A stretch of DNA of 64,000 bases from Exophiala sp. HKRS030 (taxonomy: Eukaryota; Ascomycota; Eurotiomycetes; Chaetothyriales; Herpotrichiellaceae), in the NCBI GenBank assembly GCA_023897205.1, contig JAHWDD010000006.1, forward strand, positions 1,550,001 to 1,614,000, given 5' to 3'. The position numbers were made by a program, and so were the translations under genes. Positions 1 through 10,976 of the stretch are shown here, one piece after another (within the stretch, counting starts at the first letter, position 1; every line of letters begins with the position of its first letter). The notes beneath the pieces were generated by a model. The model made no database searches. It was not told where the DNA came from and worked only from the letters and a program-made list of their open reading frames with translations.

Positions 1-2355
1 CCGCCTACGGAGCAAGTCACAGCGTGTGTTCGGAAGGCCGTGCCGCCTAAAAGCATGCTTAGGACCAACATCCGTTAGAAGCGTCTTTAGGCCCATCTCC
101 ACACGACCACTCATACGGAGTAACGTACGGGAAATAGGATGGTCTCTTGTACAACTTTCCCTTGACCAGCCTGCCAACTGCCAAAATGCCATCGAGACGG
201 GCGCCAGCAACAGTCCCACCTAGCAGCATACAGTCACTCATTGCCTGTCTCAGACAATCCGGTCCTACCCAAGGTGTTGGAAGGGTGGGCACTGTGCAAG
301 ACGTTCTGGCCCCGGCTCCTTTCAGTCTTTGCCGTCTGCATCTTGGGCGTCCCCACGACGAGAATCCGTACCAGCACTGACATGGGCCTTTTCTGTAGGT
401 GAAAACTCCAACTCCTCGACGAACGATACTCAGCCGTTGTCGTCGATCGGCAGATCTTCATCTTGCAAAACAAGGCCACTAGGCAGAAAGTCCAATCACA
501 CATACCACCACCGCTACCACCACCACCATGTTAGCTGCGCATGCTTTTGCTGGATAGCCTTGAAGGGATCTTCATTCAGGTGGAATGTGCCCGAGGCTGA
601 TCCTACCCAAAGATACGGATGTGAACCGGGTGTTGACGCACAGCAAATTAACACAACAGTCAGCATTCAGCCACCATATGCAGCCACCTGCGTGGTGACG
701 AAAGAGCCCAACAAAAGTTGGAAAATCTGGAATTCGCTAAACTGCTCGATCTCGAGCTAAAGGGACCAAGTGAGATTCCCATTGACCGAGACATGCAATT
801 CCTTATGTCAGCCCTGAGAATCCCATTTCCTCGGAATGTTCGGGTCTGCCTAGAACCGCGTTACCGAGCGTGTACAAGGAGCCCGATGATTACGGAGTAC
901 GAGTATCAAGGGCATCGGTCAACATCCTCTACTCCACAGAGATTATTAGGTCAAAAGTCTGCTGGTCATTATGATGTCTGTGGCTACAACATACGAGTAC
1001 AACTCCAAGGTGCTCAGCCAAGGCTTTTTGGTGCTGCAGATTTTGATTTTGCAATACTTTAGCGCCTGGCTGAGCCGTGGCTCCATTTGCCTCGGTCAAC
1101 TTGGCTGCTGTGGCTGTTGGTTTACATAAAGGAAAGCCGAATATGCTCGCCACATGGACAAGAGAGTACGACAAGTCAACCTTCGCACATCCTCAGGCTT
1201 ATGAAAACCCCGATTGCCACCAATGCCTGGATAGCCTAGGGCTGCAGCTCTGGATTCATTTTCAGACCTTTCATCATTGCCGCTGTCAAGAGACACCAGG
1301 GCTCTCCTGTGCTTTGGTGGCTTTGCCAACTCGATAACCACGAAAACTGCAAATTCAAGATCCAGCTTACCGTGATTTAATGTTGATATTGTTAATTTAG
1401 CCTCTATAACAAGACTGTACAGAGGGTACAAGAAGCCCAGGTCCATGCACTAGAGTTCCTCAATTCGCATCTGTGGATGATCATTGAGACTAGTACACAG
1501 CGAGGATTCTGGCGAATATCATATCGACGCTGGCGCGAGCAGAATTGTTACTACAGGCCATTTGGAGGCAGTACGTATTGTCACACCTCCTGGTCCAGTG
1601 GTCACGTTGAGTAGGACTTGCAAGAAGAGTCTCAGTGTCTCTGTAGGATCTGATGGCGTCGTACGATCATCATTCTGACTCGGCCCTCTGCTTCACTGGT
1701 ATATTTCCACGTACGGATCTAATTCTCAAGGAAATGATATGTTGACATCGAATGCAGATGAATGGTTCATCTGCTCTACGGAGTACACTAGATACCTAAA
1801 GTTATCCTGTTCGAGTTTGTCAAGTGCAGCGCTGTCCTATTTCGCAATGTCGGAGTGAAGGCTGTTTCTCCGGCAAACTCCGATCTTGGCGCTTTACTGG
1901 AACCCGGTGCCCACGATACTCTGTGCTCACCCCGGGGTGTCCGATTTTCAACCTGGGAAGCTTACCTGCCGTTCGGGCCTTGCCATTTGTTGAACCCTGC
2001 ATGATTTTCACTTTTGATCTCCCAGGTACGTTTCGACCGGCCGCCCTCTGGACAGCGTTACACCGCAAGGCGTACAGTGAACGAGCTGACACGTACGTCC
2101 GTACGAGCAGTGGTTTCTCTGATCCTTTTTCTGCGCCGTTTGAATCACGAACTTGGGCCCTTGGTCAGGTCTCGAAGGAAAAAAAGTGGGCACACCGTCT
2201 TCAGATCGTTTTGGAAACTACGAATTACCTACGGACGATAGCAAAGAAAGCCTAGGCTGATCTAGATCTAATCGTGACGAGCAACGAGGTATACATTTTC
2301 GACCAGAATACAGGGTGTCAGGGACCAGAAAGGTCCTCGCAAGGCTCAACACAAC
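1..2355. other. Gene-free stretch, left end
   Basis: No reading frame here has recognisable domains, a convincing start context or splice-joinable neighbours; the open frames are short and overlap on both strands. The dispersed motif TACGGAGTA occurs at 114-122, 891-900 and 1777-1786. The last 100 bp or so should contain the promoter and 5' UTR of the HD-domain gene. I see no tRNA or transposon terminus. Confidence 0.6.
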
Positions 2356-3090
2356 ATGTCTGGAGGCGGTGGCGAATATATCCACCCGGCAGAATACCCT
2401 AGCCTGTCGGAGCAGGAAGCCGAAGTGGTGAGAAAGATCCACGACTTCACCGAACGGTACTTCCAGGACCCACGGTTCGACGCGTCCCACGACTTTGGCC
2501 ATGTCAAGAGAGTCGTCAATAATGCTCTCTCCATCCTCACGGTGGAAGAAGACGACCGGAAACGCAGAGCCATGCCCGCCTTGAACCCCATGAATGTGAT
2601 CCTGGGCGCGTTGCTCCACGACGTCGAGGACAAAAAGTACATGGCCCCCACCACCGAAAGCTCGTCGTCGTTGTTATCGTCGTCGTCATCGTCATCACCT
2701 CTTATCAAAGCCATCGTCGAGGCTGGCATGTCCGTGGACTATGCAGAGCAGATGCGTGTGTTGGTCGAGGGCGTGTCGTATTCCTCCGAGGTCAAAAACC
2801 CGCAGCGTGTCTTGGATTTGCTGGAGGTCCTTCCGGAACTCGCCATTGTTCAGGACGCTGACAGGCTCGACGCGATTGGAGCGATCGGGATCGGTCGGTG
2901 CTTCACCTTTGGCGGTGCCAAGGGTGCCCGGACTCTGGAGGATTCGATTGAGCATTTCCACGACAAGTTGCTGAAACTCGAGAGTATGATGAAGACACCG
3001 GCTGGCAAACAATTGGCCGCGGAGAGGTCTCGTCGGATCCGTGAATTTGTTGACTGGTGGAAGGATGAGGTAGGGCAGACAGGAGCTTGA
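2356..3090 (+). CDS. HD-domain phosphohydrolase, YedJ-like
   Basis: Predicted metal-dependent phosphohydrolase of 244 residues, single exon. The metal ligands of the HD superfamily are visible in order: H45/H49 in ASHDFGHVKRV, the HD doublet at 88-89 in GALLHDVED, and D167/D169 in VQDADRLDAIGAIG, which is typical of the small soluble YedJ-type branch. The substrate is unknown; family members hydrolyse nucleotides or other phosphate esters. A run of about a dozen serines (residues 102-114), encoded by a TCG/TCA repeat, sits in the loop after the HD doublet and is probably a species-specific expansion. The start is the first ATG, in a good context (acaacATGtc). The next gene ends convergently about 100 bp away. 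Confidence 0.85.
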   Translation: MSGGGGEYIHPAEYPSLSEQEAEVVRKIHDFTERYFQDPRFDASHDFGHVKRVVNNALSILTVEEDDRKRRAMPALNPMNVILGALLHDVEDKKYMAPTTESSSSLLSSSSSSSPLIKAIVEAGMSVDYAEQMRVLVEGVSYSSEVKNPQRVLDLLEVLPELAIVQDADRLDAIGAIGIGRCFTFGGAKGARTLEDSIEHFHDKLLKLESMMKTPAGKQLAAERSRRIREFVDWWKDEVGQTGA

Positions 3091-3191
3091 TGAAGGGTCT
3101 GCAACATCTCCCGTTTACCAGCAGTCTTGCAAGAGACAACAATACGGACCACATGACAAGTAGAGGTGGGGCTTGGACACTCTACTCATAT

Positions 3192-4423
3192 TCAGGTTTC
3201 CTCAGCCTCGCCTGGCTCGCCAAGTTCTTCGCCCGCCTGCTCTAGCGGATCAGATCCTTCCTGGGTTGTCGAGTGTGGTGTCACCCCAGCAGAGCCTGTC
3301 TTTGGCGGAGGCGCTACAGGTGTGCCCTTTCGAGATGACACATGGTCCTGCTCTGCGCTCTTCTTGGCTCCTTCGGCAAACATATCATCAAATCCACCTC
3401 TTGGGGAAATCGCACCGTGATGTCTCCCTTTCCGTGCGCGAGCAGGAGCTGGTCCAGCTGGAGGTGCAGCATTAGGGTTCATCATCGGGGGCGGCGGGAC
3501 ATTCGGGTTGACCATCGGTGGTGGAGCAAGATCTTGAGCAGGGGCAGGCTGGAAGCTGTTGGCAGAGTCTGCTGCACCTTGTCCATCTGCGGTTTTCGTG
3601 TCCGCGTCAAATAGATTTTCTCCTGGTGCTTGAACCTCTTCGCCCAGTCCCACGGGCAGGCGATGTAGCGCACCGAATCCAAGCACGGCACCGAGTGCAC
3701 CTTCACCACCCCATCCTCTTCGTGGCACCAGTTCGACTTCCCTTACCACGTCAAATTCCGAGTTGTAGACCCATAAGACAAGACTTCTGTTGAGGTGATC
3801 TTCGACCAGTTCGCCCAATGCCGCTTCTCCTTTGAGGGTACCACTCGGGGAGCCAAGGATGTAGTCGCTGTGAGGGAGGAGACCGGCTTGGTGAGCTGGT
3901 GAGAGGGGGGACGGTATCGTGAGTACGTGCCAGATGTTCTGTGTAGAGTTGAGGGGTGCGAGTTGTAGACTGAGTCCCAACGAGCCATCAGGCGGTACAG
4001 GGACAGTGAGGGAGTGTGTCCTTTGGCCCTGCAAGCAGTATCTGGTTAGTAGTGCCAGACATGTATATATGCCTATGTAAATACCTTGGGTCAGATGTGT
4101 ATATACATACCTTTGCACTCCACAGGTCTAATGAGCAGTATGCGCCGGCGCAGTTGCGGATTTCCTGAGCGAAGAGGTTTGGGTCGGGAGAGTCCTTTGG
4201 CGAGACGTCAGTACACACTCTCATCCCTTGGACGAGTACAAAATACTATAAAATGTCCATTGATCCCGATGATGAAGTCGAACCACGGTTCTAGGTGTAG
4301 GTCTTTGTTCGTGTTCTTCAAGACCTGGAAACCGTATGAGCTGTCCGAAGAGCCTTGCTCTCCTGGTCGTGACGCGGGCTCTCCGTCGAGACGAGCGATG
4401 AAACGATTAAGAGCACCGAACAT
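3192..4423 (-). CDS. GRASP55/65-type Golgi protein (Grh1 homologue)
   Basis: Golgi reassembly stacking protein, acting at ER exit sites/cis-Golgi in tethering and unconventional secretion. Three exons on the minus strand: 4423-4247, 4194-4111 and 4028-3192, giving 365 residues. Introns of 52 and 82 bp have gta.../...aag and gtatgt/...cag borders and restore the conserved strings LEPWFDFIIGING, then DPNLFAQEIRNCAG, then LDLWSAKGQRTHS. These form the first PDZ-like domain; the second runs through GSLGLSLQLAPL and SPAHQAGLLPHSDYILG. The C-terminal third is proline-rich, with PPPMVNPN/PPPMMNPN repeats, as in fungal GRASPs. The N-terminus begins MFGALNRF, so there is no Gly-2 for myristoylation; fungal Grh1 is instead anchored through N-terminal acetylation and a partner. 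Confidence 0.9.
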
Positions 4424-5106
4424 TTTGGTAATTCTAGGTATATTCTCAGCACTCTTAAAAGCTGGTTGGCATAGAAGTCAATATCTAGGATTTTGTGGTT
4501 GTTCAGGGCCAACACGACACGTGTTTTTTGTTGCCGAAGACGCGCCGCGGAAGGATTTACTTTTGGGCGTAGAACTCTTGATCAAGCCAACGCCAACTTT
4601 CTTCAAACTTCTCGCCCATATTTACTTGCCCTCACGAGTGTCCGTATGGCATACTTTAGACGATTTCGAAGCGCATAATGAGGCAGTGCCGTAGCGACAA
4701 GAATACTTTGATCTCCGAGTTTCATTACCCGCCACAGCCTCAAATTAGCAATAGAGGCCTCCAGAATTGCCTCGGCCACGGTATGACTTGAGATATCTAA
4801 GTCTATGTGCTTCATGGAACTTCACTTCATCTTTCTACCTTTGCTTACTGAACTTACCGTGCTGCTGTTGCGGCTTTGAAGGTGAGCGACCCAACTGATT
4901 GAATGTATGACCGAGTACGGACCCTTGTGGACGTTTTTCACATCTTGCCGATACTTTATTGCTAGGTAAGTACCCCTCGTCTTGCTCTTTGCTCAAGAAT
5001 AGCCCACTGCAGGTTAAGCGCCCAATTATGGTCCAAACATGGTCAAGTGCCGCGTTTGGCGCTGGAATATGGCCAGCGGGCCAGATGATCGTGAGAAATT
5101 GTACAA
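4424..5106. other. Intergenic, divergent promoter region
   Basis: Lies between the divergently transcribed GRASP and DUF3433 genes and must hold both promoters. Frames here are short and without family motifs. No repeat or RNA gene was recognised. A small 5' exon of the DUF3433 gene cannot be excluded. Confidence 0.5.
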
Positions 5107-8100
5107 ATGTCTGGCTCTGCCATGTTCTCTCTGGAAGCCGACACTCGTTCACAACAAGCCTCATCGCTCTACCTCCGATCGTTGGGAATGGCTTGGAATC
5201 TCTCGGCACTACGTTACCGGTTTCGAAACAGGGAGAAAATACAGCAAGGGAGCTATGGAACTTCGATGTGGAATTCGATATGGCTCTCGACTACCGTGTT
5301 GAGTGCGGTTACTGGCATTTTCGCCCTCTTTATTGTTGTACTTGTATTACTCTGGAACTACATCAACCGAAATGAAGGTATCCAACTTATCACAAACAAT
5401 CACTATTCATGGACATACGGTCCTACAGCATTGTTGGTCATTGTGGTGGCAATCTGGCGACAGGTTGACTATCATTGCAAAGCGATTACTCCATGGGCTG
5501 TCCTTAGCCAAGAGCCATCGAAGGGCTCATCGAACATCCTTTTGGATTACGTTTCACCTATTCAAGTCTCCAGTCTTCACAAGTCTCTTTCTAGCAAGCA
5601 TCACACCGTTACGGCCGGTATTTTAGGGTTCATGTTGTTGAAATGTATCGTCCTTCTTTCAACGGGCTTGTTCGTGACGGCTCCAAAGCTCATTCTGCAA
5701 TCAGATTTGGGCCTGATTCAGCACACCATATTCAATGGATCGCTGTTTAACTCATCTGCACCTTCAACAACTCTCAATGATTCTTCATTGGTATATACAG
5801 CATTCGGCATTCTCTCTAGAGGTCTGCCTTATACGGATGGGACTAACCAAGGCCTTGTATATGAGAGATTTAGACCTCCTGCGGGCTCTTTGGTGGGACT
5901 TCAGACTGTTACAGCAACCGTGAATGCTCTGATCCCGTCTTTCGAATGCCAGTCTGCTCCAGTTGCTATCAAACTGCAGCCAGCCAATACCACAGACTTG
6001 CACCCAGCGGACTATCTACAATTACAGTTTGATGAATGTCAGCTGCTCCAGAATGGGGATGGTACTCCGGTATATGCTCTTAATCCTCAACTCTTCAGCT
6101 GTCCACCCCGTCAGCTTAGTCCTTTGGTGCAAAGGATGAATTGCTTCAATGAATCTGATTCAGCAACAGCGGATAATTGGCAGCTTCTCACCCTGGCCGA
6201 TCTCCGTTATAATCAGACTCTTCAGAACTTCTCATCCCCTGTCGCATTTGGGGACAGTGTTACTGCGACTTCTTGGTCGACGTCGGTTGACGCTGCTGTC
6301 GGTATAGCATGTCGATCTACTTATGCCATAGAGAAAGTGAATGTCACCTACGACTATTCGCAAACACCAACGAACATTACAGTCACTCGTCTTGCGCCAG
6401 GCGTCAATCACACAATGCCTGGGTTTTCGAGCTTTGATCTTGGCAAGCTGTTTACTGCATCTCTAACGGCAGCAGCTTCGATGTTTGGAAATCTCAACTT
6501 CGATTCTTATGCTGAAGAGTACCCAAACACCATGTTCAAGGTAATGGCTAATACTATGGGTGGTGGTTATGATGCACTGATGGACGAGAATAAGATTAAA
6601 CAGGCTGCGGAAACTGTCTTCCAAACTGTTGCTGTTCAAATTGTAAGCAAGTATCTTACCCAAGAAGTTGACACTCCTCTCCGAGGACAAGCAGTTTACC
6701 AAGAGGAGAGGCTTGAATTGAACGATCTGTCTCTTTGGTCAATGGTCTCGGGCTTTATTGTTATGATGATCATTGCGGCTTTCATTCTCTGGAAGCGACC
6801 CCAAGACATCGTTGCACGAGATCCGGACCAACCCTTTTTCAACGCATTGCTTCTGCAACCAAGTCGTGTAGCTCGAAATATCCTGAGTCGTTGCGGCACA
6901 CTCTCCGAAAGCAACATGCTTGCACAGCTGAACAATCACACATTTGCCACCGGTATGGACGCTCAGGAACATGAGTCAATCTTGCTTGCATCTGACCCGT
7001 TGTCCGACATGACCACACCTGACCAAGGCTCGCACTCAAATTGGTGGAAACCTCTTGCTGCCCGGTGGATTTTCGTCTTAACAACTTTGATACTACCACT
7101 CACAATCATTGCGACCCTTGAAGCTCTTCAAGTGTCGTCAGACCGCCATGATGGTATCGCTAGCGTTTCTTCTGAAGACTCTCTAGCCTCCAAAACAACA
7201 ACTCGATACCTTCCGGCCTTGGTAATGTTACTCTCTGCAACACTTTTCAATTCCGTGGACTTCAACATAGCTGTTCTTGCGCCTTACAATGCTTTGAAAT
7301 CTGAAGCTCGGCCGCCTCAGTCAAGTATCATGTCCAACGTCATCGGGCTGATTGCTCCCTATGCAGTTTGGCAGTCGCTTAGACGACGATACTGGGGTGC
7401 AGCACTTTCAGGCACTGCAGCACTCGTCGGCAGCGTCTTGACTATCATCAGTTCTGGACTCTACACGATTGATTTCGTGCCGACCACCGCTCCAATGCTA
7501 GTTCAGAGGACCGATTCCTTTCAAACAACATGGCAGAACAGTGCTCTTAACGATAGCGGAGCTGCCGTATTGACAAGCTTGACGGAGAGCTCCAATTTGA
7601 CATTTCCACAGTTCACCTTCGACGAGCTTGCTCTGCCTGGACTTCAGGCAGCAGGCGATCCGCCAAAGCCCTCTAAACAGGGTCAAGCGACGTTGAGCCT
7701 CACGACCAGTGCTCTACGAGCGTCTCTGAATTGCACTACTTTGCCGACTGCACAATTCAACGTGTCGACATTTTACAATCCCTCATCTGGGCCCAGTGCA
7801 AGTGTCAGCATATCGTTCTCACTTCCACGAGAATGTCCGTACGGCGGGTCCGGCGGCAACATGACAAGCATGGATATCGACCAAAGCTGGCAACTGCCAT
7901 TCACAAAAAATTCAAGCTATGTGGCTAAGATGCTGGACATCCACGTCGGGCCATTCGACGCTGTTCTTGCATCAAGCTCAGGGGAGCTGGCACCCTCGAC
8001 CCAAAAGGACAACCCGCCAGGATGCCCATCACTTGCTTTCATTTATGGCCATGTCGACGTCAACGATGGTTCTCAAAACATGATCACGACTCGTATATGC

Positions 8101-8904
8101 TATCAGCAGATGCAACAAGTGCCGGTACGTCTCTGGCTGAACGTCCCAGACCTTTCTATATCGCAGGACTTCCCACCCACTCTGGACGAGAGCGGGAGCG
8201 GTCACGTCGTTCTCGAAAGTGGGCCGAATGGAGAAACGAGCTTCCCCTATCGCCTCGAGGTTCACATGGACAATGAGTTATCCTTGTTCAACCAGACGCA
8301 ATTCGTTCCGTCCAGCATTGCCCGGTCGACGATCGACGGGTTTTTTCAAGGTGTGCTGTTCGGGAGATCGCCCATTCCCCAAGCCTGGCTCGCGGACCCT
8401 GAGCGCCCGGACGAGGTCGTCTCGGCCATCCAGGCCTTCTACCGCCGGTACATGGCCCAGGCGATATCTGTGAACATGCGCGTGCCCACGGCCGCCGCGA
8501 ACGCGCAACTTTTGTCGGGCAACGCCACCGCACTGACGGGCGTGCTGCGCGTGCATCAGAACAACGCGTCGAAACTGGCCCTCCAGGTCATATTGGGTGT
8601 CATGACCCTCTGTGGCGGACTTGCCGTCTGGCTCGCACCGCCGAGGGAGGTCGTGCCGCATAACCCTTGCACCATTGCCGGTGGGATGGTACTCTGGGCC
8701 GGTAGTCGATTTTGTGAGACTTTCACCACAGTCGAAACGTTTGCGGGTCAAGAAGATAAGCCCGTCCTGCCAGAAGGCGCTGTGCATATGAGCAATAAGA
8801 AATTGATGGGCAGCGGAGCGTTGGATGGCTGGTTGTTCAGACTGAATTGGTGGCTTCGCGATGACGGGACCAAGAGATATGGGATCGATGCTGTGCGGCA
8901 ATAG
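5107..8904 (+). CDS. DUF3433 large membrane protein
   Basis: A single-exon protein of 1265 residues in the fungus-specific DUF3433 family; function unknown. It has the family's two-fold architecture. The first half starts with a hydrophobic segment at about residues 58-85 (LSAVTGIFALFIVVLVLLW), a second near 105-118, then the ITPW-vLSQEP-type motif and a long extracellular-looking, N-glycosylation-rich region. The second half repeats the theme after about residue 650 (RWIFVLTTLILPLTIIATLE, then MLLSATLFNSVDFNIAVLAP). Further membrane spans lie near 540-560 and 1165-1180. It is probably a plasma-membrane or endomembrane protein with large lumenal domains. The first ATG was used; a few residues further upstream are possible if an unseen intron exists. 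Confidence 0.85.
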   Translation: MSGSAMFSLEADTRSQQASSLYLRSLGMAWNLSALRYRFRNREKIQQGSYGTSMWNSIWLSTTVLSAVTGIFALFIVVLVLLWNYINRNEGIQLITNNHYSWTYGPTALLVIVVAIWRQVDYHCKAITPWAVLSQEPSKGSSNILLDYVSPIQVSSLHKSLSSKHHTVTAGILGFMLLKCIVLLSTGLFVTAPKLILQSDLGLIQHTIFNGSLFNSSAPSTTLNDSSLVYTAFGILSRGLPYTDGTNQGLVYERFRPPAGSLVGLQTVTATVNALIPSFECQSAPVAIKLQPANTTDLHPADYLQLQFDECQLLQNGDGTPVYALNPQLFSCPPRQLSPLVQRMNCFNESDSATADNWQLLTLADLRYNQTLQNFSSPVAFGDSVTATSWSTSVDAAVGIACRSTYAIEKVNVTYDYSQTPTNITVTRLAPGVNHTMPGFSSFDLGKLFTASLTAAASMFGNLNFDSYAEEYPNTMFKVMANTMGGGYDALMDENKIKQAAETVFQTVAVQIVSKYLTQEVDTPLRGQAVYQEERLELNDLSLWSMVSGFIVMMIIAAFILWKRPQDIVARDPDQPFFNALLLQPSRVARNILSRCGTLSESNMLAQLNNHTFATGMDAQEHESILLASDPLSDMTTPDQGSHSNWWKPLAARWIFVLTTLILPLTIIATLEALQVSSDRHDGIASVSSEDSLASKTTTRYLPALVMLLSATLFNSVDFNIAVLAPYNALKSEARPPQSSIMSNVIGLIAPYAVWQSLRRRYWGAALSGTAALVGSVLTIISSGLYTIDFVPTTAPMLVQRTDSFQTTWQNSALNDSGAAVLTSLTESSNLTFPQFTFDELALPGLQAAGDPPKPSKQGQATLSLTTSALRASLNCTTLPTAQFNVSTFYNPSSGPSASVSISFSLPRECPYGGSGGNMTSMDIDQSWQLPFTKNSSYVAKMLDIHVGPFDAVLASSSGELAPSTQKDNPPGCPSLAFIYGHVDVNDGSQNMITTRICYQQMQQVPVRLWLNVPDLSISQDFPPTLDESGSGHVVLESGPNGETSFPYRLEVHMDNELSLFNQTQFVPSSIARSTIDGFFQGVLFGRSPIPQAWLADPERPDEVVSAIQAFYRRYMAQAISVNMRVPTAAANAQLLSGNATALTGVLRVHQNNASKLALQVILGVMTLCGGLAVWLAPPREVVPHNPCTIAGGMVLWAGSRFCETFTTVETFAGQEDKPVLPEGAVHMSNKKLMGSGALDGWLFRLNWWLRDDGTKRYGIDAVRQ

Positions 8905-9473
8905 TCTCGGTGGACTGATGAATATTGATTCATTTCAGTCATTTTTCGGGATACTAAATAATAGCGGTAGGCGTATCGAGTTCGCACTTGTACGGAGTAT
9001 GTTTTTGTGTACTCCGTATATACGCGGATATATACGGAGGTACACTACAGTGTGATGGGAATGGGAAAGGATTGTCCATTTTTTTTATATCGAAATGAAA
9101 CTCCCGCATGTTGCTACATACATTTTTTCTTTCAAGTCGTTCGTTATATGCCATTTCAAATCGTTCACAAATCCATGTCTTGGAGCAAAGAAGAAAAATG
9201 CGTCATAGTCCCCTCAGTCAGACATCCTCAGCTTAGAGCCTCATTTCGACACAAGAGAGCACTGTTCGACTCTGCCGATGTGTAGGAAAAGGAAAATCCA
9301 CCGCCACCAATGTTTTTGTATCTCAAGTCCCCGAAAAGTGATATACACACAAGAATTGAACCCCTGCCAAAAAAAAAGCCCTTCCGATTTGGGATGCCAA
9401 TCGCTAAAGCGAACGCTATGAGCAACACAAACTCGATCTCCCAGGAGCCAAAAGGTACAGAACTAATCTCTTT
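8905..9473. other. Convergent 3' intergenic region with inverted motif pair
   Basis: The 3' flanks of two convergent genes, AT-rich. It contains TACGGAGTA at 8991-8999 and its reverse complement at 9010-9018, a 9-bp inverted pair with a 10-nt spacer. This could form a hairpin in transcripts running into the shared 3' region. No gene seen. Confidence 0.6.
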
Positions 9474-10976
9474 CTAAGAGACGTAGGCACTGCCGATGGG
9501 GCTCGAGATGGAGTTGCCATTGACCAAGATGCCGTCGCTGCACATGAAGTACGCGTAGCGCTCAACCGCGGACTGGCCCTCGAGGTACTCGACGGCTTGC
9601 GAGAGGAAGTTGGCCACATCACTGTCGGAGCCTGTGGCACCGAACTCTGTCAGCCAGACCTTGTTGACGCCGTTGGACGAGGCGGCGTCGATCACGTCTT
9701 GAACGTGTTGCTGGAAGTTGGCGATCTGGCCGGCATCGGCGTACCAGTGGAAAGCGACAAAGTCAATGTTACACTGACCGGCGCACGCCTTGAAGAAGGC
9801 GTTGAGCCAGTCGATGCCCATCAACGGGCTGGTCCCGGCACCGTTGGTGACGGCTGGAGATCCAATTTGGACCTGCCCGGACAAGGGTGCGACGTTTGCA
9901 ATGTGGAGTTTGGCGGCGGTTTCGGGATCGAGGTTGGCTTGAGAGGCCAAGTCAGGCTCGTTGATAGACAAAACGTGCTTGGAGCCGCTGGAGATGGCGG
10001 ATGAGACGGCACTGGACCATCCTGACACAGATTGAGAGCCCCAGAACATGGGAACGTATTCGGCTCCGGACAGAGGAGTCCCATCTGGGGTAGAGCCCCA
10101 GTTGTACACCCAAGAGATGGCCTTGCCTGCGAAGGCGTCGGTCAAAGAGGCAGTGTTGTACGACAGGCCCTTCTTGCCGCCGCCGGAAGAGGAACCTCCA
10201 CCGGTGCTGGGTGTAGAGCTCGAGACGGAAGATGCTGTTGGAAACGTGCCGCTGGCAGCACTAGAGCCAAGTGCTGAGCTGGCCATGGTTGCGAATGTGG
10301 TTGGTAAGCCTGACATCGCGACAGATGACGGCGATGCTTCAGGAGCGGAGAACGAGAAGCCGCCACCACCGCCTCCATTGGACGGTCTGCCAAAGAATGC
10401 ACCTGCTGTTGGAGTTCCTGCGGCGAGGCTAACGGAGGCTGAAGACCCAGCCAAACCTTCTTCGAGCCCTGTGTCCTCTGATGGTGTAGAGGAGCTGGAG
10501 GGAGCAGCAATGTTCTTGCCAGAATTGTCAGTAACAGGGCTGGCATCCGGAGTCGCAGTAACAGTAACGAATTCAACGGTGGTACTGGTAATGGTGGAAA
10601 TCAAACCCGAAGCACAAGCAGAACTGATACTGGACAAAGCAGGTGCACTTGCTGCCGCTGGACTCGTAGCAGCAGCATTGGCAACAACAGGAACGCTGGA
10701 GAAAGCAGCATCGGAGCCATCGTCGGTCGATGACTCCAAGGGAATCGGACTCACGGTGACAGTCATGACAGCTGTGACTTCTTGAGACTCGACAGGAGAG
10801 CCACGAAGGTTTGTGCCGTTGTTGGTCTGAGCTGTGCTGTTCATGGGGAATGCACCGCCAGTAGGGGCAGCCACCCCACCGGTGCCTGTACCATGGAATT
10901 GCCAGTGATGGTGTCTTTGAGGGTGAGCCAAGACGGTAGTGGCGAGCACCACGAGGGAAAGGATCTGGGAAACCAT
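9474..10976 (-). CDS. Secreted GH128 beta-1,3-glucanase (Asl1-like)
   Basis: Cell-wall-active glycoside hydrolase, 500 residues, one exon. Residues 1-17 (MVSQILSLVVLATTVLA) form a signal peptide. A histidine-rich patch and a long Ser/Thr/Ala/Gly-rich linker (about 20-265) look heavily O-glycosylated. The C-terminal domain (about 268-500) is the Asl1-like glycosyl hydrolase fold (GH128): it carries WVYNWG, VPMFWG, the acid/base motif INEPD (E340), FHWYAD and the nucleophile motif WLTEFG (E444). Expected role: cutting or remodelling beta-1,3-glucan at the wall. It lacks a GPI-type tail, so it is likely released or wall-trapped through the linker. A 245-codon open frame on the opposite strand is a codon-bias shadow. 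Confidence 0.9.
   Translation of the reverse strand: MVSQILSLVVLATTVLAHPQRHHHWQFHGTGTGGVAAPTGGAFPMNSTAQTNNGTNLRGSPVESQEVTAVMTVTVSPIPLESSTDDGSDAAFSSVPVVANAAATSPAAASAPALSSISSACASGLISTITSTTVEFVTVTATPDASPVTDNSGKNIAAPSSSSTPSEDTGLEEGLAGSSASVSLAAGTPTAGAFFGRPSNGGGGGGFSFSAPEASPSSVAMSGLPTTFATMASSALGSSAASGTFPTASSVSSSTPSTGGGSSSGGGKKGLSYNTASLTDAFAGKAISWVYNWGSTPDGTPLSGAEYVPMFWGSQSVSGWSSAVSSAISSGSKHVLSINEPDLASQANLDPETAAKLHIANVAPLSGQVQIGSPAVTNGAGTSPLMGIDWLNAFFKACAGQCNIDFVAFHWYADAGQIANFQQHVQDVIDAASSNGVNKVWLTEFGATGSDSDVANFLSQAVEYLEGQSAVERYAYFMCSDGILVNGNSISSPIGSAYVS

Noticed and set aside
1820..2255. Overlapping frames of 90 and 143 codons on both strands
   Set aside because: No recognisable domain; reading in both directions over the same bases suggests chance openness.
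10048..10785. 245-codon open frame opposite the GH128 gene
   Set aside because: It lies antisense to a Ser/Ala-rich linker whose codon bias keeps the reverse frame open; it has no motifs.
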